In this document: positions 1 through 6,058 of the stretch, piece after piece
How positions within the stretch are numbered: position 1 is the first letter of the stretch
How the letters are laid out: each line of letters starts with the position of its first letter
Source: Bacteroidales bacterium
GTDB lineage: Bacteria > Bacteroidota > Bacteroidia > Bacteroidales > P3
Direction: 5' to 3'
Length of the DNA: 8,028 nt
Assembly: GCA_900769785.1 (NCBI GenBank)
Contig: CAAGHV010000083.1
Location: 1-8,028 of the forward strand
Program-made: the position numbers and the translations under genes
The notes under the pieces: generated by a model
Databases searched by the model: none
What the model was told of the DNA's origin: nothing
Seen by the model: only the letters and a program-made list of their open reading frames with translations

Positions 1-272
1 CAGGAATAAAATTCTTTTGTTAAAATCCCGTTTATTCCGAAAATAGTTGTAGCGTTTTCAACGTGAAAGAAATATAATTCATCCAACGGGTCACGAGACA
101 TATTTATCTACATCACGTGGTAGCCTCATCAGCATCGGGGAAAATTTTTAGCTACATAGCGATAGATTTTGAAGCTATATATCATCATACTCACATTGCC
201 CTACTATGGAATAATTGAGAATAGGTATATGATTTAATTCATGCAACAGTTTAAATATATATATGATAGTAG
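1..272. other. Gene-free left edge, downstream of nhaD
   Basis: No open reading frame of useful length is visible on either strand. Plus-strand frames hit stops within the first few dozen bases, so at most about 14 C-terminal residues of an upstream gene could end near base 46, and nothing supports that. The stretch is AT-rich and contains a degenerate repeat (about 91-175) annotated separately. An 8-base inverted repeat (GGAATAAA at 3-10, TTTATTCC at 31-38) is present but has no adjacent T tract, so I do not call it a terminator. Confidence 0.6.
91..175. repeat. Degenerate copy of a dispersed intergenic repeat
   Basis: This stretch lines up without gaps to bases 4356-4440 in the sod-cstA intergenic region. 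Over the first 24 positions (91-114 against 4356-4379) 19 match, including the shared TTTATCTACATC. Over 74 positions I count about 45 matches by hand. Conserved landmarks keep their spacing: TCAC, TTTATCTACATC, GTAGC, CATC, TTTTA, and CGAT. CTAC and GTAG flank a CACGTG core at 109-124, a decayed form of the palindrome seen in the other copy. The match is seen directly; common origin of the two copies is inferred. Confidence 0.5.
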
Positions 273-310
273 AAAAAAAGGATGTCCCAAATAGCACGAA
301 AGGACATCCT
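273..310 (-). terminator. Intrinsic terminator of the nhaD operon
   Basis: Read on the minus strand, AGGATGTCC (310-302) pairs perfectly with GGACATCCT (287-279), giving a 9-bp stem with a 14-base loop. The stem runs straight into a run of T residues (279-273). This lies about 30 bases past the nhaD stop codon, where a rho-independent terminator is expected, and closes the minus-strand transcription unit. Confidence 0.92.
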
Positions 311-339
311 CTTGATAATTTAATTGTACAGGGTATATA

Positions 340-1686
340 TTAATGTATAATTAAATCCATAAGCATATAAGCACCCGCACCGGCAAAGTAGCCTAGTAAA
401 GCATATGGGGTAATCTTTTTGAGATACCAAATAAAGTCAATCTTTTCCATACCCATGGCAGTAACACCGGCAGCTGAACCAATGATAAGTATGCTACCAC
501 CGGTACCGGCACAGTAGGCAAGGAATATCCAGAAGGGGTTGTCCATTGGGAAATCGTACATACCCATAGCACCTGCCACAAGCGGAATATTATCCACGAT
601 GGATGATAATACTCCGATAACAACGTCGATAATCAAGAAGTTGCCTTCGAAAGCAGTATCCAATCCTCCTGCAAGCAACGACAAGTGTCCTGCCGATTGC
701 AATCCGGCTACAGCCAACAATATACCAAGGAAGAACAATATACTTGGAGTATCTATGCGAGAGATAACCGATGAGATGTGCAAATCCTTGTTATGTTCGG
801 TTTCCTTGCGGTGGATAATTTCGGTGATAATCCATAGCACACCCAATCCAAGCAATACGCCCATATAAGGTTTCATATGGGTAACGGTTTTGAATATAGG
901 CACAAACAACAATGCACCAATACCTACACAGAATACCAAGGTACGTTGCCACGAAGGAATGTTAGATGCTTTGGGAGCTTCTATTTCGGGCAAAGTAGCA
1001 CCGTTCTTCTTCATTACAAACGATGTAACAATAAGCGGAACGATAAGCGATACAAGGCTTGGCAAGAAAGTTTGCAATATGATTTGGCTTGCCGAGATGC
1101 GGTTGCCTATCCACAGCATAATGGTAGTAACGTCGCCAATAGGACTCCACACACCACCGGCATTGGCTGCTATAACAGTGATACCTGCAAAAAACCAACG
1201 GTCTTTCTTGTCGGTAACCAATTTACGCAAAAGCGAAATCATCACAATAGTGGTAGTAAGGTTGTCCAACACTGCCGATAAGAAGAAGGTGATAAGAGCC
1301 AACATCCACAATAGTTTCACGCTGTTGCGAGTTTTGATAAGGTCGGTAATGATGCGGAAACCTTGGTGGCGGTCTATAACCTCCACTATGGTCATTGCAC
1401 CAAGAAGGAAGAACAATGTTTCGGCAATTTCGGCCAAATGGTCAAACATCTCGTGGTTTACGATAAAGTCGATAAACGGATGTGCCGAATCGGGGTTAGC
1501 AGCTTTAAAAGCATTGAAAGCTTCTACTCCTGTAATTTGATAAATATCGGGACCACCCAAAAGGTAGAGGGTCCATACTACTACACCTAGTACAAGGGCA
1601 GTAGCTGTTTTGTTTACTTTCAAAGGATGTTCAAGTGCTATGCAGATGTATCCTAATATAAAAACTGTAAGAATGATGTAAAACAT
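340..1686 (-). CDS. nhaD: NhaD-type Na+/H+ antiporter
   Basis: This 448-residue inner-membrane protein belongs to the NhaD family, which expels Na+ (and usually Li+) in exchange for protons and supports pH and salt homeostasis. It is almost entirely hydrophobic, with roughly 11-13 membrane segments. It has the two Asp-Asn signatures expected in unwound helices of the two structural repeats: SAVLDNLTTT (S137, D141, N142, T144) and SSIVDNIPLV (S361-S362, D365, N366). ANAGGVWSPIGDVTT (N175, D185, T187) matches a third conserved polar cluster described in the Vibrio NhaD. A soluble loop (about 225-248) separates the two halves. The length is normal for the family and no key polar residue appears lost. 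The ATG start lies 7 bases after the stop of the preceding membrane protein, so the two are probably co-transcribed, and an intrinsic terminator follows. Na+ specificity is inferred from family membership. Confidence 0.93.
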   Translation of the reverse strand: MFYIILTVFILGYICIALEHPLKVNKTATALVLGVVVWTLYLLGGPDIYQITGVEAFNAFKAANPDSAHPFIDFIVNHEMFDHLAEIAETLFFLLGAMTIVEVIDRHQGFRIITDLIKTRNSVKLLWMLALITFFLSAVLDNLTTTIVMISLLRKLVTDKKDRWFFAGITVIAANAGGVWSPIGDVTTIMLWIGNRISASQIILQTFLPSLVSLIVPLIVTSFVMKKNGATLPEIEAPKASNIPSWQRTLVFCVGIGALLFVPIFKTVTHMKPYMGVLLGLGVLWIITEIIHRKETEHNKDLHISSVISRIDTPSILFFLGILLAVAGLQSAGHLSLLAGGLDTAFEGNFLIIDVVIGVLSSIVDNIPLVAGAMGMYDFPMDNPFWIFLAYCAGTGGSILIIGSAAGVTAMGMEKIDFIWYLKKITPYALLGYFAGAGAYMLMDLIIH

Positions 1687-1693
1687 AACTTAA

Positions 1694-2233
1694 TTATTTT
1701 TGATTAATAAATTCAACTATGTTACGGGCTTCACCTCCACGCACTACCACCACCGGAGATGCAGGTTCGAAGAAGTGTGGAACGTATTCCAACAGTTGAA
1801 GAACAGCTATTCCGCCATCTTCGGTAGCAAAGATATGAAGCATATTGTTGCTACTGGTTTCCTTGCTCATGGTTTTCATCTCCGAAAAATCGTTGCTTTC
1901 TATACATTTATCTATCTTCAGGCGGTCGGAGGCGTTGATGTATATTTTATGTGGTTTCAGTTTCTTTTGGGTAGGGGCATACATGTAGTCCACGGCATCT
2001 TTTTGGCATACAAGCACCAACTTGATAAGGCCATAAACAGCTATTATTACACCTATACTCAAAACGGTCATTTCCAATATATCGTTGCCTATCAGCTTGG
2101 TCGAACCAAATACTGCCAAAGCTACACCTATAACTGTCAAACCCATGGCAGCAATAGGACTTTTCTTTTTTAAAACTATGTCATATTCTGACAAGTTATT
2201 TATCTTATTTTCTATTTTTTCAAAATCTTCCAT
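1694..2233 (-). CDS. Two-helix membrane protein of unknown function, paralogue of the upstream gene, linked to nhaD
   Basis: I do not recognise a named family. From the chosen ATG the protein has 179 residues. It has a charged N-terminus (1-25), two membrane segments (about 26-43 and 53-74), and a soluble C-terminal region (about 78-179), probably cytoplasmic. An in-frame ATG 14 codons upstream (2275) would add a hydrophobic stretch. I prefer 2233 because the paralogue upstream starts in the same way (ME followed by a short hydrophilic segment and then the first helix). Shared features with that paralogue include a PT-basic motif just after helix 2 (P87-T88 with K89-K91 following) and the pattern Y-I/F-x-S/A-S-x-x-x-x-I-x-K-x-I about 10 residues later. 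Seven bases separate its stop from the nhaD start, suggesting translational or at least transcriptional coupling. A role in modulating or sensing for the antiporter is inference from position only. Confidence 0.78.
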   Translation of the reverse strand: MEDFEKIENKINNLSEYDIVLKKKSPIAAMGLTVIGVALAVFGSTKLIGNDILEMTVLSIGVIIAVYGLIKLVLVCQKDAVDYMYAPTQKKLKPHKIYINASDRLKIDKCIESNDFSEMKTMSKETSSNNMLHIFATEDGGIAVLQLLEYVPHFFEPASPVVVVRGGEARNIVEFINQK

Positions 2234-2332
2234 ACTAAATACAATAATATTAATCACTATCGAGAGCAAACACACAACCCTCGACTATTACTTGTAGTGT
2301 AACAGACGATCAATTCTATAATAAAACCGATT

Positions 2333-2824
2333 TTAACTACATACAACTATGTCAGTAATAGGTTTACCGTTATCAAATGCTTGTACAGCCATTACGCTGT
2401 CGTCGTCATTAGAATATTTGATTACCACAACTTGGGGTACTATACCTTTAGGATATTTTTCTAATGCCTTGATATCTTTTTCATTTATATGTTTCTTTAT
2501 GTTTTCGGCATTTGACGATGAGAAGTACATTTCTTCACGACTCAACCGTTGACGTGTAGGTTTGTGATAAGGGGCATGGCAATCGCCAATGGTGTAGTAG
2601 CAAAGTATTGTTCCTACCGAGAATATGCCTATAAATATAAATCCCAAAGCTATCGCCGACCATGCCGGGTCTTGGGCTATGGTTTCGTAGCTCATATAAA
2701 GCCATGTTGCTACTGCTCCCACTACTGTAAATATGAATGCCAAAGGGATATGGTCATAACGTTTTACTATTTCATCAGATGCTGTATAGATGTGTTTGTC
2801 TATGTTTTTCAAATTATTTTCCAT
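2333..2824 (-). CDS. Two-helix membrane protein of unknown function, upstream paralogue
   Basis: This 163-residue protein has an N-terminal hydrophilic segment (1-26), two membrane helices (about 27-44 and 55-76), and a C-terminal soluble region of about 85 residues. After the second helix comes HKPTRQRLSREEMYFSSS (P89-T90), which aligns with the equivalent segment of the next gene; the two share topology, length and local motifs, so they look like a tandem duplication that has diverged strongly. The C-terminal end contains predicted strands (VPQVVVIKY, SVMAVQAF, ITDIVV), suggesting a small alpha/beta or beta domain. The gap to the next gene is 99 bases with no clear promoter or terminator, so co-transcription is likely but not certain. 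No enzymatic motif is visible and the function is unknown. Confidence 0.77.
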   Translation of the reverse strand: MENNLKNIDKHIYTASDEIVKRYDHIPLAFIFTVVGAVATWLYMSYETIAQDPAWSAIALGFIFIGIFSVGTILCYYTIGDCHAPYHKPTRQRLSREEMYFSSSNAENIKKHINEKDIKALEKYPKGIVPQVVVIKYSNDDDSVMAVQAFDNGKPITDIVVCS

Positions 2825-2977
2825 TTTGTTTTTAATGTTTATATTTGTTTATTATAATGTAAATCAAATTGTGCCAATACATAACATAGGCACGGGTTAC
2901 ACACGATAACCAACATAAGTTGACTTATACCAAACCATGGCGTCAACAAAAAATAAAATTAAAATCTATGGAAAAAT

Positions 2978-3358
2978 TTAAACTCTGATACGCTCCAAGA
3001 AAAACACGTAATAATTAACCACTTGAGAAGTGGGTTTATAAGAATATTCAACATTTACCTTTCCACAGTGAATAATGTTGAGTGTTGTGTTATTATATTT
3101 GGATTGAGATTGTTTACAGTAATGATTCGTGTTATTTTTGCACGCATTATTTATAAGTGATAGTGCAGATGTGGTTCGTACAGCAGACGGCAACAAAGAG
3201 CGACTACTACTTATAACATTCATTTCCTCACTAGTAGTATCTACTATATAACCCTCAATAATATTATCGTCAACAGTAGGCAAAACAGCCCCTTCCACTG
3301 TTGGCTTAAACACAACAGCAGAAAAAACAGCGACTAATATGAACAAGAGTTTTTTCAT
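2978..3358 (-). CDS. Small secreted protein of unknown function
   Basis: This 126-residue protein begins with a clear Sec signal peptide: MKK, a hydrophobic core (L4-F17), and a likely cleavage site after G23 (V21-E22-G23, satisfying the -3/-1 rule). There is no lipobox cysteine, so it should be a free periplasmic or exported protein rather than a lipoprotein. The mature part of about 100 residues is rich in Ser, Thr and Asn and has three cysteines (C73, C81, C98). Its C-terminus is aromatic and hydrophobic (NYYVFFLERIRV). I recognise no domain. The gene has its own excellent promoter upstream (3426-3456), which makes it a real gene rather than a chance reading frame. The next gene begins 153 bases further on, and I see no terminator in between, so read-through into the nhaD cluster is possible. 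Confidence 0.68.
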   Translation of the reverse strand: MKKLLFILVAVFSAVVFKPTVEGAVLPTVDDNIIEGYIVDTTSEEMNVISSSRSLLPSAVRTTSALSLINNACKNNTNHYCKQSQSKYNNTTLNIIHCGKVNVEYSYKPTSQVVNYYVFFLERIRV

Positions 3359-3425
3359 TATAAATACTATCTATCAATAAATTAAATAAGCAAAATGGAT
3401 TTTTCTAATCCAATCTTTAGATTTG

Positions 3426-3456
3426 CAAAAGTACACTTTTTTTTTATTATGACAAA
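3426..3456 (-). promoter_or_regulatory. Bacteroidota-type promoter of the small secreted protein gene
   Basis: On the minus strand TTTG (3456-3453) is followed by exactly 19 bases and then TACTTTTG (3433-3426). This is a perfect match to the Bacteroidota -33/-7 consensus TTTG-N19-TAnnTTTG. The start codon lies about 68 bases downstream of the -7 box. The spacer contains a run of nine A residues on the minus strand, a possible site of phase-like length variation. Confidence 0.85.
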
Positions 3457-3477
3457 TTAATTTTCACATATATACCC

Positions 3478-3517
3478 AAAAAAACAACATCGGGGACTAT
3501 CTTTTCACCCGATGTTG
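3478..3517 (-). terminator. Intrinsic terminator of the superoxide dismutase gene
   Basis: On the minus strand CAACATCGGG (3517-3508) pairs perfectly over 10 bases with CCCGATGTTG (3494-3485) around a 13-base loop, followed directly by seven T residues (3484-3478). It lies about 45 bases past the sod stop codon and just before the promoter of the next gene, so sod is probably a single-gene transcript. Confidence 0.93.
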
Positions 3518-3559
3518 CAAGGTAACTATCATGAAAAAGTGGTTTTTAGTTTCAAACAA

Positions 3560-4177
3560 TTATAGTACACATGATTGCTTGTTACAATATTTTCCATTCT
3601 TCAGTCTTGCAGTTGCAGCCTTCCAGTCTATTTTGTCCCAAAACTCGTTTACGTATTCGGCACGACGATTTTGCTTATCAAGATAATAGGCATGTTCCCA
3701 CACATCACACACCAATATAGGATTTCTTCCAAACCGCAATGGATTATCGGCATTGGCAGTGGGGAAAATTTCTAACTTTCCATCGTTATTCTCCACAAGC
3801 CATATCCATCCAGACCCAAATAATGAGGTAGCGACTATGGCAAACTTTGTCTTAAACTCATCGAATGAGCCAAAATCTTTTTCTATTTTTTCAGCCAATA
3901 CTCCATCAGGCATACCTCCACCTGTAGGCGAGAAACAATGCCAATAAAAGTCATGATTCCAAGCTTGTGCCGCATTGTTGTATAAACTACCATCGGAGTG
4001 TAGCACTATATCTTCCAAATTTTTACAATCTTTGAAATGAGTATCACGAATAAGTTTATTAGTATTTTCGATATAAGTGGCATGATGTTTGCCGTAGTGA
4101 TATTCCACTGTTCGTTTGGACAAAAAAGGTTCCAATGCATCGGTTGAATATGGCAATGGAGGTAATGTAAATATCAT
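3560..4177 (-). CDS. sodB: Iron-type (Fe/Mn family) superoxide dismutase
   Basis: This enzyme converts superoxide to oxygen and hydrogen peroxide in the cytoplasm. All four metal ligands are present: H27 (in EYHYGKHH), H75 (in AWNHDFYWH), D158 and H162 (in DVWEHAYY). The active-site glutamine is Q71 in the NNAAQAWNH context, the position used by iron enzymes; manganese enzymes carry it in the C-terminal domain instead. Other family signatures are the H27-Y28-G29-K30-H31-H32 run and LFGSGWIWLV (119-128). Metal choice remains a prediction because related Bacteroidales enzymes can be cambialistic. At 205 residues it is about 10 longer than typical. The extra C-terminal tail (NGKYCNKQSCVL, 194-205) holds two cysteines, C198 and C203. 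There is no signal peptide. It stands alone, with its own terminator and a likely promoter in the divergent intergenic region. Confidence 0.95.
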   Translation of the reverse strand: MIFTLPPLPYSTDALEPFLSKRTVEYHYGKHHATYIENTNKLIRDTHFKDCKNLEDIVLHSDGSLYNNAAQAWNHDFYWHCFSPTGGGMPDGVLAEKIEKDFGSFDEFKTKFAIVATSLFGSGWIWLVENNDGKLEIFPTANADNPLRFGRNPILVCDVWEHAYYLDKQNRRAEYVNEFWDKIDWKAATARLKNGKYCNKQSCVL

Positions 4178-4232
4178 AAGCTGTTATGTTTTTAGTTATT
4201 ATTTTTGAATATTATTATTTTCAGGATATAAA

Positions 4233-4265
4233 ACAATGTAACGAAAAGAAAGTTTGACAAACAAA
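4233..4265 (-). promoter_or_regulatory. Possible promoter of superoxide dismutase gene
   Basis: On the minus strand a TACATTGT element (4240-4233) is a near match to TAnnTTTG. Two TTTG boxes lie upstream: one at 4265-4262 leaves a 21-base spacer and one at 4261-4258 leaves 17. It lies 56-63 bases ahead of the sod start. The fit is imperfect, and a different start site in this AT-rich stretch cannot be excluded. Confidence 0.35.
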
Positions 4266-4350
4266 TATTATCTAATACATATATTTTTATGAAGCAAGTA
4301 TCTATTAAACATTGTAACACATCTCAAAACACATCATGAAATAGACAAAA

Positions 4351-4374
4351 TTACATCACTAGGAAATTTTATCT
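4351..4374. repeat. 24-base direct repeat, first copy
   Basis: TTACATCACTAGG followed by AAATTTTATCT occurs here and again, letter for letter, at 4395-4418, a period of 44 bases. The upstream context (CAAAAT) is also nearly the same in both copies. The copies sit midway between the two divergent genes. Confidence 0.9.
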
Positions 4375-4396
4375 ACATCGTGATGTAGCAAAATTT
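4364..4396. repeat. Long hairpin/palindrome between the direct repeats
   Basis: The core CTACATC (4373-4379) and GATGTAG (4382-4388) form a perfect 7-bp inverted repeat around two bases. AAATTTT (4364-4370) and AAAATTT (4390-4396) extend the pairing by seven more base pairs after a small asymmetric gap (AT against C). The whole 33-base unit could fold as a hairpin on either strand or act as a dimeric protein-binding site. There is no adjacent T run, so it is not an intrinsic terminator. Confidence 0.75.
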
Positions 4397-4418
4397 ACAT
4401 CACTAGGAAATTTTATCT
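4395..4418. repeat. 24-base direct repeat, second copy
   Basis: This is an exact second copy of the 4351-4374 repeat. After it the sequence continues as TTGCTCCCGATCTAG, which looks like a decayed version of the CTACATCGTGATGTAG palindrome that follows copy one. That suggests a tandem array whose last unit has degenerated. Confidence 0.9.
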
Positions 4419-4508
4419 TGCTCCCGATCTAGTTTTGCATCTTATACCAACTATTTATTTTTTTGTTATAAGGCAAGTAAAATCTTTTCATATATGAAAT
4501 ATTTTGTG

Positions 4509-4516
4509 TACTTTTG
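4509..4516 (+). promoter_or_regulatory. Probable -7 box of the cstA operon promoter
   Basis: TACTTTTG matches TAnnTTTG exactly and shares its wider context (GTGTACTTTTGCA) with the promoter of the small secreted protein gene. The expected -33 region, about 20 bases upstream, has only TTTTC (4485-4489), a weak match to TTTG, which may mean dependence on an activator. The start codon is 69 bases downstream of the box. Confidence 0.6.
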
Positions 4517-4585
4517 CACTTGATTTTGCGTTATACAAAGTGTTATTTTTAGTACGCTTGTGCTGATAAAATAAATTGTTTGGTT

Positions 4586-6043
4586 ATGATTAGTTTTGTA
4601 TTATCAATTACTCTTTTATTGCTTGGCTACTTTCTGTATTCCAAGCTGATAGCAAAAATTTTTGGAGTGGATGCTTCGCGCATAACACCTGCTTACACAA
4701 AGCAAGATGGTATTGATTATATACCAATGAAACCGTGGCGTATTTTCCTTATACAGTTCCTCAATATTGCCGGTTTGGGACCTATTTTTGGTGCCATAAT
4801 GGGAGCACAATACGGATCGGCATCGTTTTTGTGGATAGTATTCGGCAGTATTTTTGCCGGTGCCGTTCACGACTATCTTGCCGGTATGATTTCTTTGAGA
4901 AATGGTGGTATAAGCCTACCCGAAATTCACGGCAAATATTTGGGCAATGGTGTAAAACAGTTTATGCGTGCCTTTATGGTATTCCTTATGATATTGGTGG
5001 GAGTGGTATTTGTTGATGGCCCGGCAAAACTATTAGCCAACCTCGTGCCAAGCATAGACGTATACATTTGGATACTAATAATAATTACATATTATATAAT
5101 AGCCACCCTTTTACCCATCGATAAAATTATAGGCAAGATATACCCGGTGTTTGGTATATGTTTATTGTTTATGGCATTTGGCATATTGGTTTCAATATTC
5201 ATCAATCAACCTGCATTGCCCGAAATATGGGACGGACTCAACAACAAAATGCCCAATCCCGATGCCACACCTATATTCCCTATGATGTTTATATCCATAG
5301 CCTGCGGAGCCATATCGGGATTCCACGCCACACAGTCGCCACTGATGGCGCGCTGTATGACCAACGAAAAGCAAGGCCGCCCCATATTCTATGGTGCCAT
5401 GATAGCCGAAGGTATAGTAGCTCTTATATGGGCAGCGGCAGCCACATACTTTTTCTTCGACCCCGATAGCGGTCGCGAAACAGTAGATATAAGCAAAGGC
5501 GCATCGGTGATAGTTGATTTTATAACAAAGAATTGGTTGGGAACGGCGGGCGCTTTATTGGCAATAATGGGAGTAATATTTGCCCCCATCACCTCGGGTG
5601 ACACTGCCTTACGCTCGGCGCGCCTTATAGTAGCCGACTTTCTTAACTACGACCAGAAACCTATAAAAAAGCGACTTATAATATCAACACCCATATTCTT
5701 GGCCACCGCAGGAATACTTATATGGGAAATTGGCGACGCACAAGGTTTCGATATTATATGGCGATATTTTGCTTGGGCAAACCAAGTACTTTCAGTATTC
5801 ACTCTATGGGCTATAACAATTTATTTGGCAGAAAAACGAAAACCATATATTATAACACTCATTCCTGCGTTATTTATGACAATGGTTTGTTCGACATTCA
5901 TACTTATTGCTCAAAAAGAAGGGTTTGGACTACCTCACATTACGGCATACAGCCTTGGTGGTGCAATAACTTTGGCAACAACAATAGATTTCTTTGTATG
6001 GAAAAACCAACACAAAAACAATTTTAACAACGATAATGAATAA
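4586..6043 (+). CDS. cstA: Short-form CstA-family transporter (carbon starvation protein)
   Basis: This 485-residue polytopic membrane protein belongs to the CstA/peptide (pyruvate) transporter family. Some members import pyruvate and others are linked to peptide uptake in nutrient-limited cells. Conserved blocks seen are GPIFGAIMGA (65-74), AGAVHDYLAGM (91-101), VDGPAKLLANLVPS (143-156), SGFHATQSP (244-252), TSGDTALRSAR (336-346) and WRYFAWANQ (392-400). I estimate 12-14 membrane segments. It is much shorter than the roughly 700-residue E. coli CstA, and this compact form occurs widely in other phyla, so I do not regard it as truncated. The ATG at 4586 is preferred over an in-frame TTG two codons earlier. 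The next gene starts 15 bases after the stop. The substrate cannot be told from sequence. Confidence 0.9.
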   Translation: MISFVLSITLLLLGYFLYSKLIAKIFGVDASRITPAYTKQDGIDYIPMKPWRIFLIQFLNIAGLGPIFGAIMGAQYGSASFLWIVFGSIFAGAVHDYLAGMISLRNGGISLPEIHGKYLGNGVKQFMRAFMVFLMILVGVVFVDGPAKLLANLVPSIDVYIWILIIITYYIIATLLPIDKIIGKIYPVFGICLLFMAFGILVSIFINQPALPEIWDGLNNKMPNPDATPIFPMMFISIACGAISGFHATQSPLMARCMTNEKQGRPIFYGAMIAEGIVALIWAAAATYFFFDPDSGRETVDISKGASVIVDFITKNWLGTAGALLAIMGVIFAPITSGDTALRSARLIVADFLNYDQKPIKKRLIISTPIFLATAGILIWEIGDAQGFDIIWRYFAWANQVLSVFTLWAITIYLAEKRKPYIITLIPALFMTMVCSTFILIAQKEGFGLPHITAYSLGGAITLATTIDFFVWKNQHKNNFNNDNE

Positions 6044-6058
6044 AAAACATAATACGAA

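Larger units (their letters stand above)
4178..4585. other. Divergent intergenic region between sod and cstA
   Basis: This 408-base stretch has no credible gene. It holds a possible sod promoter on its left (4233-4265), a repeat block (4351-4440) with two exact 24-base copies and a hairpin, and a probable cstA promoter on its right (4509-4516). It is strongly AT-rich outside the repeat block. Confidence 0.75.

Noticed and set aside
3..38. Inverted repeat GGAATAAA/TTTATTCC as a terminator
   Set aside because: The loop is 20 bases, the stem is AT-rich, and no T tract follows on either strand.
890..1540. Long plus-strand open frame (216 codons) opposite nhaD
   Set aside because: It is antisense to a clear NhaD gene, lacks a promoter, and its translation shows no domain; it is a shadow of nhaD codon bias.
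2234..2275. Longer start for the second two-helix protein
   Set aside because: The extra 14 residues are hydrophobic and have no counterpart in the upstream paralogue, which begins directly with the ME-hydrophilic segment.
2919..2947. GTTGAC/GTCAAC inverted repeat between the secreted protein gene and the membrane pair
   Set aside because: It has only six base pairs with a 17-base loop; on the minus strand the T run precedes rather than follows it, so it does not fit a terminator.
3531..3683. Plus-strand small open frame starting MKKWFLVS that could look like a signal peptide
   Set aside because: It overlaps the sod 3' end in antisense, lacks a promoter, and has no clear cleavage site or continuation.
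4351..4418. Two identical 24-base repeats separated by 20 bases resemble a tiny CRISPR array
   Set aside because: There are only two copies, the spacer is itself palindromic and related to the repeat, a diverged copy lies elsewhere, and no cas gene is present.
4580..4585. TTG start two codons before the cstA ATG
   Set aside because: The ATG at 4586 is the commoner codon and gives the expected N-terminus at the first membrane helix.
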